A stretch of DNA of 44,113 nucleotides, taken from NCBI GenBank assembly GCA_018240635.1, contig JAFEFJ010000005.1, positions 1-44,113 of the forward strand, read 5' to 3'. Numbering within the stretch: position 1 is the stretch's first letter; every line of letters starts with the position of its first letter. The notes under the pieces are model-generated. The model made no database searches and was not told the DNA's origin. It saw only the letters and a program-made list of their open reading frames with translations. Both the position numbers and the translations under genes were made by a program. Source of the stretch: Pseudomonadota bacterium. GTDB taxonomy: Bacteria > Pseudomonadota > Alphaproteobacteria > Acetobacterales > Acetobacteraceae. Below, in pieces: positions 9,230 through 18,022 of the stretch.

Positions 9230-10375
9230 ATGCTGGGCACTGCCCTGCGCCGCTCGCTTGCGGGTCCCGTTCTGGCCAGTGCTGCCGCTCTGGCTCGCGC
9301 ACGACTACGTGGTCGTTCCAGCGCGCGCGATTTCCGCCGGGTTGCCGTCGTGGCCGCACTTGCCCGTCATAATGGGATCGCGAGCGGCGCGCTGCTGCAA
9401 GCCGCGGCGCTGGCCGCTCAGGGCATCGATGTGACGATTCTGGATGCGACACCGGCGCTACGCAACCCACTATTCCGTATCGTGCACGAGCCGGCAACTG
9501 CGTACATTGTTCACGCCGCCGGTCCGCAGACTGCGCAGCTGATTGGCAGCTTGCTTCCCGCTGCTGCCGGTGCTTGGCGCGTCGGATACTGGGCGTGGGA
9601 ATTGCCCGAACCGCCCCCAGACTGGGTGGGCTGCGACGCAACGCTGAATGAGATCTGGACGCCGAGCGGCTTCGCCCGGGATAGCTTGGCAACATTGGTA
9701 AGGAAGCCGCTGGCGGTCGTAACGCACCCAGTTGCCGTATCCACCACTCCGCGCACGCGCGATGCATCCGCGCCCTTCACCGTGCTGGTGATGGCGGACG
9801 GCCGGTCGAGTTGGGCGCGGAAGAACCCCGCGGGCGCGGTGGCCGCGTTCCGGGCCGCCTTCGGCGAGTCGTTTGAGGCGCGTCTCATCCTAAAGCTCCA
9901 TGGACGCCCCGTCGAGATGAGGGCACTTGAGGCTGAGCTCCGCGGTGCGTTGCAGGCCACTAACGTATTTGTGGTGCGCGACAGGCTGGACGAGGCTGGG
10001 ATGCAGGCCCTCTACCGATCGGCGGATGTGTTCCTCTCACTGCACCGCGCCGAAGGGTATGGCCTGCCGATGAACGAGGCGATGGCGCAAGGCGTGCCGG
10101 TTATCGCTACCGGCTGGTCGGGCAACCTGGCTTTCATGACGGATGATGACAGCATTCTGGTGCCCTACCGGCTGGTGCCAGTGCGCGACGCCTCGGGCGT
10201 CTATCGTGCTGGCACCTGGGCCGAGCCGGATATCGATGCCGCGGCTGCGGCGCTGCGGCGGTTGGCGACGGACCCGGCCCTGCACGCCCGTCTGTCAGCG
10301 GCGGCACATCGCCGCGCGGCCTCGTTAGTCCCCTCTTTCCCGCTTGGCGGGTATTTCTCGAGAGCGGCGGAATGA
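9230..10375 (+). CDS. Glycosyltransferase family 4 (GT-B fold)
   Basis: A 381-residue glycosyltransferase of the EPS locus. The N-terminal half contains RRVAVVAALARHNGIASGALL and GYWAWELPEPPPDW, a stretch common in GT4 enzymes of polysaccharide clusters. The C-terminal donor domain has ARKNPAGAVAAFRAAF (a 'wrkNp' motif), DRLDEAGMQALYRSADVFLS and the E-x7-E motif in HRAEGYGLPMNEAMAQG. The frame is open further 5', overlapping the regulator gene; I chose ATG 9230 because the protein logically begins there and GGGAAAAGG lies about 10 nt upstream. It follows the regulator on the same strand with an 85-bp gap. The sugar specificity cannot be inferred. Its stop lies only 8 bp from the stop of the convergent GT2 gene. 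Confidence 0.88.
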   Translation: MLGTALRRSLAGPVLASAAALARARLRGRSSARDFRRVAVVAALARHNGIASGALLQAAALAAQGIDVTILDATPALRNPLFRIVHEPATAYIVHAAGPQTAQLIGSLLPAAAGAWRVGYWAWELPEPPPDWVGCDATLNEIWTPSGFARDSLATLVRKPLAVVTHPVAVSTTPRTRDASAPFTVLVMADGRSSWARKNPAGAVAAFRAAFGESFEARLILKLHGRPVEMRALEAELRGALQATNVFVVRDRLDEAGMQALYRSADVFLSLHRAEGYGLPMNEAMAQGVPVIATGWSGNLAFMTDDDSILVPYRLVPVRDASGVYRAGTWAEPDIDAAAAALRRLATDPALHARLSAAAHRRAASLVPSFPLGGYFSRAAE

Positions 10376-10383
10376 GGGGGCCG

Positions 10384-11259
10384 CTAAAGCTCGCAAGCTC
10401 GCTCCGGCATCATGCGGCCGGTCAACAGGTCACGGAGCGCGATCAGGTTACCGCGCAACCGACCGCGCCGGTCGATATGGGCTTCCGGCCATGCTGCGCG
10501 GAGGATATTCATCGCCACGTTGCACGACATGTGCGACAGCGCTCGGCGCAGCGGATAGCCGTGACGCTTGGCCGCCAAGTAGAGCGGATTGGCGACCTGC
10601 GAGTAGCCAAGCCGCACGCCCGAACCGCGCCCCGATTTCACGCCCAAGTGTACCCCGCGCGCAGCATCAAGCCGCACCACCCGGCCGAAGGGTGCAAGAC
10701 GGCGGGAAAGGTCCACGTCCTCCTGCCAGCCATAGAGCGGCAGACGCTCATCGAAGCGCAGCCCATGCGCCCGCATCGGTTCGAGCCGAAGCGCCATGTT
10801 GCAGCCGTAACCGGCAAAGGTGGCGTGCACGCCGTCTTGCGCCGCGGACCACGCACGCAGGATCGCCGCTCCCGCCTCGACGCTCAGGCCCGGCCCGCCG
10901 ATGCCGTCGGCGAGAACATTCCCCGTCGCGACGACGATGCTCGGATCAGCCGCCATATGCCGCTCGATTGCCGCCACATAGCCGGGGTCGGGCAGGAAGT
11001 CGTCATCGAAAAACAGGATGATTTCCGCGTCCCCGCTGGCATCCAGGATGGCATTGCGCTGCCTCGGCAGGCCGGGTGCGGTCATCAGTACCGACGCTCC
11101 CGGGCAGGCATCGGTTACGCCGGCGACATCCGCCGCGCTAGTGGAGCAGACGACGATGTGGTCGGCGGCGCGCGTCTGCGCAGAGAGTGCTCGCAACGTG
11201 GCGCACAACACAGGGGCTCGCCCCAACGTAGGAATGCCAATCACGATCGTATCGGCCAT
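10384..11259 (-). CDS. Glycosyltransferase family 2 (GT-A fold)
   Basis: A 291-residue inverting glycosyltransferase. It has the GT-A nucleotide-binding start IVIGIPTLGRAPVLCATLRAL, the QRNAILDAS stretch, the DxD-type metal site in ILFFDDDFLPDPGYV and the catalytic-base region LYGWQEDVDLSRRLAPFG. The C-terminal part, including ANPLYLAAKRHGYPLRRAL, resembles EPS-locus GT2 proteins. No membrane segments are evident, so it probably works on the cytosolic face of the membrane. It is divergent from the co-polymerase gene (124-bp gap) and convergent with the preceding GT4 gene. Confidence 0.9.
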   Translation of the reverse strand: MADTIVIGIPTLGRAPVLCATLRALSAQTRAADHIVVCSTSAADVAGVTDACPGASVLMTAPGLPRQRNAILDASGDAEIILFFDDDFLPDPGYVAAIERHMAADPSIVVATGNVLADGIGGPGLSVEAGAAILRAWSAAQDGVHATFAGYGCNMALRLEPMRAHGLRFDERLPLYGWQEDVDLSRRLAPFGRVVRLDAARGVHLGVKSGRGSGVRLGYSQVANPLYLAAKRHGYPLRRALSHMSCNVAMNILRAAWPEAHIDRRGRLRGNLIALRDLLTGRMMPERACEL

Positions 11260-11383
11260 GCGGCTGCTCCATTCGGCCTCGGTCGCCGCCTACACGCCTC
11301 GGCAGCGGCCCCGCCGCGCTGCAATCAATCAGAATTCCTAAAACCTGTCGTTCGTCCAAACGCGTTACGGAAAAGATGACAAG

Positions 11384-13690
11384 ATGGACCCGTATCTACC
11401 TATCGGCGCGAAGTCGTCCGATCCGGTCCTGATGGGCGCCCATCAGCAAGTGTCCGCGATGCCAGCGCTGGAACCGATCGGCGTACCGATTGGCCGCGCT
11501 CTGTCCCTGATCCACCGCAACCTTTGGGTGGTGATCCTGATCCTCGGCCTCGGCCTGGGCGGCGCGGCAGTCGTCCTGAAGAGCATGCCGAAGCAATACA
11601 CCGCCGGCGCCACAATCCTTATCGAGCCGCAACGCACCCAGGTCAGCGACCTTCAGGCGATCTCACCCGATCCAGGCGACGTCGCAAGCCTGTTGCGTAC
11701 TCAGATCGACATACTTCGTTCGACCCGGCTGGCTCTCGGCGTGGTGCGTGCGCTTGATCTCACGAGCATACCGGTTTTCCAGCCGCATAGTGGCGGGATC
11801 AAGGCAATGCTGTTCCGCGCATTGCAGGCGGTGGGCCTCTCTGATCCTGTGCCACACGACCAGCTCACCCCGCAACAAGCCGACCAGGTCGCTGCACTGG
11901 TTTTGCAGGATATGCTGAGCTTCACTAACGAGGCGCATTCAAGCGTGCTTGGTGTCTCGGTAACCACAGGCAATGCCGCGCTCAGCGCCGCTATCGCCAA
12001 CGAGGTTGCCAAGCAGTTCCTGGACTTTAAGCGGAACGAGAAGTTCGCGGCCATGCAGCGCGCGCACGACTGGTTCCAAGAACAGCTCGGCACCCTCGGC
12101 GATCAGGTGCATGCCGCCGATCTAGCGGCGGAGAATTATCGCAGACAGCACGGGTTGGAGGAGCAGCCACCCGATACCGGCACCGGCGAGCGTACTGTCT
12201 CGGCAAACCGGCAACAGCTGGACGCGATCAGCCGTCAACTCTCTGACGTCTCTCGCGAGCGGGCGCTGAAGGAAGGCCAACTCGCGCAGGCGCAGGCGGT
12301 ACTCAAAGGCGCGATGCCGGCCAGCGCGCTGCCGGAAGTGTTGACCTCCACCGCTGTCGCCGGGCTGATATCGCAGATCGCCGCGGCGTCGGGACGTGAG
12401 GCGCAGCTTGAAACCGCTCAGGGAGCGAATAATCCGGAGCTGGTGGCTACGCGCGCGCTGGTCGCGCGGCTGCAGGCGAAGCTGCAGCAGGAAATGGGTA
12501 ACATCGTCATGAGCCTGACCGCGTCGGTGCAGGCCGCACGCTCGCAAGAGGCGTCGTTGCGCACCGAACTCGAAAAGCTGCGCCGTGCGGTCGCCGACGA
12601 GAATTCCGCCGAGGTCGGATTGCAGGAGCTGCAAGCCAAGGCCCGCGCCACGCGCGGGATCTACGAAAGCTTCCTGACGCGGGTGGCGCAGCTCGCGAAC
12701 GTCGCCGGCATCCAGGAACCCGATGCCGCGCTCGTGTCATCGGCGCAGGTACCCCTTACGCCGTCCTCGCCCAAGACAATGCAGGTCCTTGTGCTCGCGG
12801 CAATGGGTTCGATGGTGATTGGCATAGCCCTTGCCGTGATGATTGAGCGCCTGCGTCCTGGTTTCGGCGAACCGGAGGTGCTGGAGGCGGCGCTGGGCCT
12901 GCCGATGTTGGCGGTGATGCCTCGCGTGTCGGCCGCCGGCCAGGCGCAGGCCGAAACCGGTCCACCGCGGAAGCGCTCGGCGATCATGCTGGACGCCGCT
13001 CTTGACAAACTGCGCGGTCAGTTGAGGGCGTTAGGCGAGAAGCGTCCGACCGTGGTCATGGTTACGTCCGCCCTGCCGCAAGAGGGAAAGTCCGTATTCG
13101 CCGCCCGGTTTGCCCGTAACGCTGCGCGTGCGGGCTGGCGCGTGATGCTGGTGGAGTGCGACTTCCGCCGCCCATCGATCGCCCGGGCTTTCGGCCTGCC
13201 GCCGGGAGCCGGACTTTCGCAGATACTTAACGGGACCTTGCTCGGCAGCGAAGATGCGGTGCTCCACACTCCAATGCCGCACCTGCACGTACTACCGGCA
13301 GGCTGGGTGCAGGGTGACCCGCAAGAGCTGCTTGCCTCGCGGCGTATGGAGGCTCTTCTCGCCACCGCGAGAGAACGTTACGATCTCGTCGTGCTCGACA
13401 CGCCGCCGGTGCTACCCGTAGCCGACGCGCTGGTGCTGAGCAGCCGTGCGGACGCGACGCTTATGCTGGTGCGCTGGGAAAAGACGCCGCGCAGCGCAGT
13501 GCAGGACGCGGTACGGATGCTGCGCGACAGCCGCGCACGGATTCTGGGCACGGTGATGACCCGGGTAAGCATGCGGACGGCGCAGATCGTTGGCGGGCGC
13601 ATATCGCATGCGCTCGGCTACTACGATAGCTACCACGCGCGTCAGAAGCACCCGCAAGTAAGATCGGCATCAGCCTTTTCGCCAAAGTGA
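11384..13690 (+). CDS. Polysaccharide co-polymerase with C-terminal tyrosine autokinase (Wzc/ExoP type)
   Basis: An inner-membrane protein that governs EPS chain length and export, with a BY-kinase domain. The 768 residues comprise a first membrane helix (about 47-67), a long periplasmic region rich in coiled coil (about 190-440), the Pro-rich motif VPLTPSSPKTM, a second helix (about 467-489) and the kinase. The kinase shows Walker A (PQEGKSVFAARF, about 563-574), Walker A' (VMLVECDFRRPS, about 587-598) and Walker B (YDLVVLDTPPVLP, about 665-677). The tail carries a small Tyr cluster, YYDSYH (about 746-751), probably the autophosphorylation sites. ATG 11384 gives a normal N-terminus. No partner low-molecular-weight tyrosine phosphatase is present in the window. 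Confidence 0.93.
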   Translation: MDPYLPIGAKSSDPVLMGAHQQVSAMPALEPIGVPIGRALSLIHRNLWVVILILGLGLGGAAVVLKSMPKQYTAGATILIEPQRTQVSDLQAISPDPGDVASLLRTQIDILRSTRLALGVVRALDLTSIPVFQPHSGGIKAMLFRALQAVGLSDPVPHDQLTPQQADQVAALVLQDMLSFTNEAHSSVLGVSVTTGNAALSAAIANEVAKQFLDFKRNEKFAAMQRAHDWFQEQLGTLGDQVHAADLAAENYRRQHGLEEQPPDTGTGERTVSANRQQLDAISRQLSDVSRERALKEGQLAQAQAVLKGAMPASALPEVLTSTAVAGLISQIAAASGREAQLETAQGANNPELVATRALVARLQAKLQQEMGNIVMSLTASVQAARSQEASLRTELEKLRRAVADENSAEVGLQELQAKARATRGIYESFLTRVAQLANVAGIQEPDAALVSSAQVPLTPSSPKTMQVLVLAAMGSMVIGIALAVMIERLRPGFGEPEVLEAALGLPMLAVMPRVSAAGQAQAETGPPRKRSAIMLDAALDKLRGQLRALGEKRPTVVMVTSALPQEGKSVFAARFARNAARAGWRVMLVECDFRRPSIARAFGLPPGAGLSQILNGTLLGSEDAVLHTPMPHLHVLPAGWVQGDPQELLASRRMEALLATARERYDLVVLDTPPVLPVADALVLSSRADATLMLVRWEKTPRSAVQDAVRMLRDSRARILGTVMTRVSMRTAQIVGGRISHALGYYDSYHARQKHPQVRSASAFSPK

Positions 13691-13770
13691 AACGGACCGC
13701 CGTGCTTGGCATGGTAGCGCCGTCTGTCACCGGCCCCGCGCCGGTCGGGTGAGAGCGGGGCGATCAGGTG

Positions 13771-14877
13771 ATGGTGGAGACGATCTTCCTAAATGGGCGC
13801 TTCCTGCATCAACCGGTGACCGGGGTCCAGCGTTTCGCTTCGGAATTGACAAGAGCGATCGACGCGCTGGCCGATCAGGAGATTTGGCGCGAGACCGAGG
13901 TACTGGCGCCGGGCTGCGCGCCGGCGCACGCCACAGGACGGGGCGCCGTCGGAATGACCGACACGTTCCGCCGCCTGCGGCTGCGGGCCATTGGGCGTTT
14001 CCACGGCCATCTGTGGGAACAGGCGGAGTTGCCGCGAGCGGCGCGGGGCGGCGTGCTGGTGAGCCTGGGCAATACTGCGCCTGTCCTGGGCGGGCGGCGG
14101 CAGGTGGTGGTGATCCACGACGCGGGGGTTTTCGATACCCCCGAATCCTACTCGCTGCGCTTCCGTGCCTGGTACAAGGCTTTGCAGCGCCGGCTAGTCC
14201 GGACCGGAGTAGAAGTCGCCACCGTCTCCGAATTCTCGCGCGGGCGGATCGCGGAGCGCCTTGGCGTCGATCCGGCACGGATCGCGGTTGTTTACGAGGG
14301 CGCTGACCACATCCTGCGCGTTCCTGCCGATCCCGCAGCGCTCGTACGCCACGGCCTGCGACCCTGGAATTATGTGCTGGCGGTGGGTAGCCGGGTGGCG
14401 CACAAAAACCTCGTTGCGCTTCGCAAAGCCGCAGATGCGCTGGCGCGACGCGGCATGACCCTCGCGGTCGCGGGAGGCGGCGATCCCGGCGTCTTCAGCG
14501 GCGTGGCGGACGCGAACCATGGCGAGCGCCGTCTCGGTCGCATTAGCGATGCCGAGTTGCGCGCGCTGTACGAAAGCGCCGCCTGCCTCCTGTTTCCATC
14601 GCGCTACGAAGGTTTTGGCTTGCCGCCAGTGGAGGCGATGGCCTGCGGCTGTCCTGTGCTCGCTGCCCGGGTCGGCGCAGTGGAGGAGATCTGCGGCGAC
14701 AGCGCGCTCTATTTCGACAACGATGAGCCATGTTCGATCATGCTGGCGGTCGAGCGGTTGCTTGATGAGGATGGCCTCGCCGAGCGGCTACGCGAGCGCG
14801 GACGTGCGCGCTCCGCGGCGCTTAGCTGGGAAGCTTCCGCCCGAGCCCTCGGGGACGTCGTACGGCGGCTTCGGTAG
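13771..14877 (+). CDS. Glycosyltransferase family 4 (GT-B fold)
   Basis: A 368-residue glycosyltransferase. The N-terminus reads ETIFLNGRFLHQPVTGVQRFA, the opening typical of EPS GT4 enzymes with a 'R...tGv.RfA' loop. The donor domain carries NYVLAVGSRVAHKNL, ISDAELRALYESAACLLFPS and the E-x7-E motif in RYEGFGLPPVEAMACG. GTG at 13768 and ATG at 13771 are both in frame; I prefer the ATG. It lies 80 bp after the co-polymerase gene on the same strand and 22 bp before the lytic transglycosylase gene, so it is probably in one operon with them. Sugar specificity is unknown. Confidence 0.88.
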   Translation: MVETIFLNGRFLHQPVTGVQRFASELTRAIDALADQEIWRETEVLAPGCAPAHATGRGAVGMTDTFRRLRLRAIGRFHGHLWEQAELPRAARGGVLVSLGNTAPVLGGRRQVVVIHDAGVFDTPESYSLRFRAWYKALQRRLVRTGVEVATVSEFSRGRIAERLGVDPARIAVVYEGADHILRVPADPAALVRHGLRPWNYVLAVGSRVAHKNLVALRKAADALARRGMTLAVAGGGDPGVFSGVADANHGERRLGRISDAELRALYESAACLLFPSRYEGFGLPPVEAMACGCPVLAARVGAVEEICGDSALYFDNDEPCSIMLAVERLLDEDGLAERLRERGRARSAALSWEASARALGDVVRRLR

Positions 14878-14899
14878 GGCAGGTCAGAGAATCAGCGGC

Positions 14900-15706
14900 A
14901 TGGCACGGTCTGGTGTGCCACTTTCCCTCGGACTGCTCGTCACGGTCGCTGTGGTGGCGTTAGCGGTACTGCTGCCGTGCGCGCGCGCGCAGGTTACCGG
15001 GCCGGCCCCGCTGCCCGCCGCCGAGTGCGAGGCCGCCGTGCGTGCGGTGGAACGGCGTTACGCCCTGCCGGCTGGGCTGCTTGCGGCGATCAGTCGGGCT
15101 GAGACCGGGCGGCAAGATCCATCGACCGGCGCGCTCGTCCCGTGGCCTTGGTCGGTCCAGGCAGAGGGGCGCGGCCTGTTCTTCGACACCAAGGAGCAGG
15201 CAGTGCAATGGGTACGCGACGCGCAGGCGCGTGGCGTCGCTTCGATCGATACCGGCTGCCTACAGATTAACCTCTCTTTCCATCCCGATGCCTTCGCTAC
15301 GCTGGCCGACGCGTTCGACCCGCGTCGCAACGCCGATTATGCCGCCCGCTTTCTCTTGAAGCTGCACACCGAACTGGGCGACTGGCGGCTTGCCACGGGC
15401 GCGTATCACTCGCAGACCGAAGCCCTCGCCGGTCCCTACGTCGCGCGTGTTCAATCGATACTGGGTGCGCGTCCCATCGCCTCGCTGAAGCCAGCATCGC
15501 CGCGCCTAATCGACAGTCTGGCCGAGGCATGGCACGCGACCGAGGAGGCGCCCGTGGCCGTCCCGCTGCGACTGCCTATCGCCGCGCGCGGCTGGGATAC
15601 GCTGCTGCGACGGGCGACGTTCCCTGGGGCGGTTCGGCGTGTCATGGTCCATCCGCAACCGCCTGCCAAGCCTGTGAAGCTTGCCGCTGCTTCTCCATCG
15701 CATTGA
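14900..15706 (+). CDS. Secreted lytic transglycosylase (SLT domain)
   Basis: A 268-residue exported murein-cleaving enzyme. Residues 1-30 form a signal peptide (long hydrophobic core, then CARA before Gln31). The SLT fold follows: ECEAAVRAVERRYALPAGLL, the catalytic Glu in ISRAETGRQ (about E68), TGCLQINLSFHPDAF (the conserved GxxQIN region) and GAYHSQTEALAGPYV. The frame is open far upstream inside the previous gene, but ATG 14900 begins exactly at the signal peptide. The C-terminal 80 residues are low in motifs. Lying between a glycosyltransferase and the outer-membrane export gene, it probably opens the peptidoglycan locally for the EPS export machine (inference). Confidence 0.88.
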   Translation: MARSGVPLSLGLLVTVAVVALAVLLPCARAQVTGPAPLPAAECEAAVRAVERRYALPAGLLAAISRAETGRQDPSTGALVPWPWSVQAEGRGLFFDTKEQAVQWVRDAQARGVASIDTGCLQINLSFHPDAFATLADAFDPRRNADYAARFLLKLHTELGDWRLATGAYHSQTEALAGPYVARVQSILGARPIASLKPASPRLIDSLAEAWHATEEAPVAVPLRLPIAARGWDTLLRRATFPGAVRRVMVHPQPPAKPVKLAAASPSH

Positions 15707-15779
15707 GCGCGCGTTTGTACTGATTGCTCAGCAGGTGCAACTTGTTGTTCAGTAGGTGATGCACGGCTAACTGGAAACG

Positions 15780-16406
15780 ATGATGACCAACCGTCGTAAC
15801 GACTCGCTGAAATCCCCGCCCCCCCGCCGTCCGTTGCGACGCAGCATTCGCGCTGTCTGGGGTGCGCTCCTGTTCGCTGGTTTGCTCGGGACGAGCGCCT
15901 GCCAGCCCGGCTCGGACATGCCGCCGCTCGCAGCCGCCCCGGCCGGTCCCTATCACCTCGGGGTTGGCGATCAGGTGCGGATCATCACCTTCGGTCAGGA
16001 CTCACTCACGGGACAGTTCCGCGTTAACGACCGTGGGAACATCGCCATCCCGCTGCTTGGTCCGATTGCGGCCAGCGGCTTGACGACGGCGGAACTGGAG
16101 CGGCGGATCGAGAAGGAGCTAAAGGCGAAGAAGGTGCTGCTCGATCCGTCCGTCGCAGTCGAGGTGCTGGGCTACCGGCCGGTCTTCATCTTGGGCGAAG
16201 TGACCAAGCCCGGCGAGTATGCGTATCAGCCTGGCATGACGGTGTTGACGGCGGTTGCCATTGCCGGCGGCTTCACCTATCGCGCGCAGACCGATACCGC
16301 CGCGATCCTGCGCAAAGAGGACGGGCGCTCGGTCGAAGGCAAGGTAGCCCCAAGCACGGATGTCGAGCCGGGCGATGTCATCACCATCTTCGAGCGCCTA
16401 TTCTGA
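15780..16406 (+). CDS. Short OPX polysaccharide export lipoprotein (Wza/ExoF-like)
   Basis: A 208-residue periplasmic/outer-membrane export protein. An Arg-rich N-terminus and a hydrophobic helix lead to a lipobox-like GTSAC (Cys about 40), suggesting lipidation. The polysaccharide-export domain begins GPYHLGVGDQVRIITFGQ and continues FRVNDRGNIAIPLLGPI. One SLBB-like domain follows (VFILGEVTKPGEYAYQPG, LTAVAIAGGFTYRA). The protein stops there: it lacks the extra SLBB domains and the C-terminal amphipathic helix that in Wza forms the outer-membrane pore. Two in-frame ATGs (15780 and 15783) are possible starts. Being pore-less, it is likely to partner a separate porin, and the convergent next-door gene encodes a large beta-barrel. 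Confidence 0.9.
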   Translation: MMTNRRNDSLKSPPPRRPLRRSIRAVWGALLFAGLLGTSACQPGSDMPPLAAAPAGPYHLGVGDQVRIITFGQDSLTGQFRVNDRGNIAIPLLGPIAASGLTTAELERRIEKELKAKKVLLDPSVAVEVLGYRPVFILGEVTKPGEYAYQPGMTVLTAVAIAGGFTYRAQTDTAAILRKEDGRSVEGKVAPSTDVEPGDVITIFERLF

Positions 16407-16413
16407 CTGGACG

Positions 16414-16436
16414 AGGCGCCGCTCCCGGCGGCGCCT
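16414..16436. terminator. Bidirectional hairpin between the convergent OPX and beta-barrel genes
   Basis: AGGCGCCGC and GCGGCGCCT form a perfect 9-bp, very GC-rich stem around the loop TCCCG. It starts 8 bp after the OPX stop and its right arm covers two bases of the stop codon of the opposite-strand barrel gene, as expected for a shared terminator. There is no clear T-run on either side, so strength is uncertain. Confidence 0.55.
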
Positions 16437-17847
16437 ACAGCGCGATGTGCAGCGTCAGCATCGCGATGCTCTGGGTGAAGGGCGCCGAGGCGATGGTTCC
16501 CGGATTGGCGGCATTGGTCCCGCCGACCTGGCCCAACTGCTGCGTGAAGTCGTAGTCGAGCGATAGACGAACGGTCCGGTTGATCAGCCAAGTGACGCCG
16601 CCGCCAAGCGTGTAGCTGGTCTGTGTTCCGTTCACGGTTTGCAGGTAGGTGGCACTCGCGACTGCCACGCGACCTTGCAGGAGCACGTTGCGCAAAAGTT
16701 CGTGATCAACGACACCGCGCGCCGCGGTCAGTACGTAGCCGTTGTTGCCGGCGGTGGTCGGGTCCTCGATCTCTCGCGACAGTGTGCCGGTCACAGTGGT
16801 TAGTCCGGTCGGCGTCCATATCACGCTCGCTTCCAGCACCGGGGCGGTATGGGTCTTATATTGGGCGGCCTGGAAGTCACGCACCTCGATGCCGACCAGC
16901 GCGCGGTAACGCCAAACCGAGTTGGCCTGATAGTCGAGGCCGGTCAGCACCTCGTAGCTCGTGGAGTTGTTGCTCGGCTGGCTGGGCGCTGGGCTTGGGA
17001 AGTCGGAGGCTATGCCGCGCAGAACCAGCAAAAGCCCCCCTTCCTCGCTCATGGAATACCGGCTGATCAAGCTGGCAGCGAAAACATTGCGGTTAAGCGA
17101 TGTCTGGCTGATCTGCTGGCCCTGCACCGTCGCGATACCGTAGCGATAAGCGCTGAAACTGAAATCGGGCGTGATGGAGATGCGATTCAGGTCGATGCTG
17201 TAGGCGGCGTGAGCCGTGTCTGTCTGATTGCTAACCGGGGTCGAGGACTGCAGCGCGGCGAGTGAGGTCCCGAATTGATGATACGTGACGTGGGAGAAGG
17301 CACCTTCCAGAAGGTCGCGACCGATCTGGTAGGTGCCGCCGACCGCCGCGTTCCAGTCGGTGTAGCTATCGTTCGGCAATGCGAAGAAGACGTTATTGCC
17401 AAAGCCCACCGATGCAGCGGCGCTGTTGCGTTCCCAATTCGACTCGGCGCTGACGTTGCCGGACGTGCGAACGCCCCAGCTGCCCGAGCCGGCCGCCCCA
17501 GTAACGTCGGAGTTGTAGAATAGCGCCTCATCGAACGTCGGCAGCACCGTGAACCCGCCCGCATGGATACCCTGCTGCTGATAAAGTGGTCGGGCGCGCG
17601 AGAGGACAGTGACCCCCAGTTGCCGGTCGTAGCCGTAGCTCCCGGAGGGGAAATAGACTGGAATGTTCTGTGCCGTGGCAGGATGCGGGCTAGCCAGCGA
17701 GGCGATCAGGCCAGACAGCAGAACGGCAGGCCTAACCATCATGCGAGCGCGGCGCGGCTGGACGGTCACGGCGTAGGCGGCGCGGTCGCTGCCGGCTCGC
17801 TCACAGACGGCTGGCTTATAGGCAGAGGGGGCCATGCGGCGCGGCAT
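16435..17847 (-). CDS. Outer-membrane beta-barrel protein of the EPS locus (putative polysaccharide porin)
   Basis: A protein of about 470 residues made mostly of alternating polar/hydrophobic strands with aromatic girdles (for example SWGVRTSGNVSAESNW, VWRYRALVGIEVRDF, VRLSLDYDFTQQLGQVGG), ending in a hydrophobic last strand (SIAMLTLHIAL). This is the pattern of the outer-membrane beta-barrel family found in EPS loci (BBP2-like). A signal peptide core (VRPAVLLSGLIASLAS, then ATAQ) lies about 35 residues in. I chose ATG 17847 because GGAGAGGA immediately precedes it; ATG 17742 gives a more compact signal peptide but has no visible ribosome-binding site. The frame itself is open to 17994. It probably forms the pore for the polymer together with the short OPX protein. 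Confidence 0.8.
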   Translation of the reverse strand: MPRRMAPSAYKPAVCERAGSDRAAYAVTVQPRRARMMVRPAVLLSGLIASLASPHPATAQNIPVYFPSGSYGYDRQLGVTVLSRARPLYQQQGIHAGGFTVLPTFDEALFYNSDVTGAAGSGSWGVRTSGNVSAESNWERNSAAASVGFGNNVFFALPNDSYTDWNAAVGGTYQIGRDLLEGAFSHVTYHQFGTSLAALQSSTPVSNQTDTAHAAYSIDLNRISITPDFSFSAYRYGIATVQGQQISQTSLNRNVFAASLISRYSMSEEGGLLLVLRGIASDFPSPAPSQPSNNSTSYEVLTGLDYQANSVWRYRALVGIEVRDFQAAQYKTHTAPVLEASVIWTPTGLTTVTGTLSREIEDPTTAGNNGYVLTAARGVVDHELLRNVLLQGRVAVASATYLQTVNGTQTSYTLGGGVTWLINRTVRLSLDYDFTQQLGQVGGTNAANPGTIASAPFTQSIAMLTLHIAL

Positions 17848-18022
17848 CGTTCCTCTCCGGGTGGCCCGACCGACCCCCAGCACATGATTGGCATGATAGG
17901 CAGGCATATCGAACCGATGCAAACTAGTCATTGGCGCGCGACCTTGACAAAGCGCGCTCCATTCGTGAGGACACGACGCAGTGTCGCCATGCACCTCTGC
18001 CGCGATGGCGCCGACCGCTGTG

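Noticed and set aside
15707-15779. Near-direct repeat TCAGCAGGTG / TCAGTAGGTG and GTGCA...TGCAC pair before the OPX gene
   Set aside because: Short and imperfect; not enough to call an operator or attachment site.
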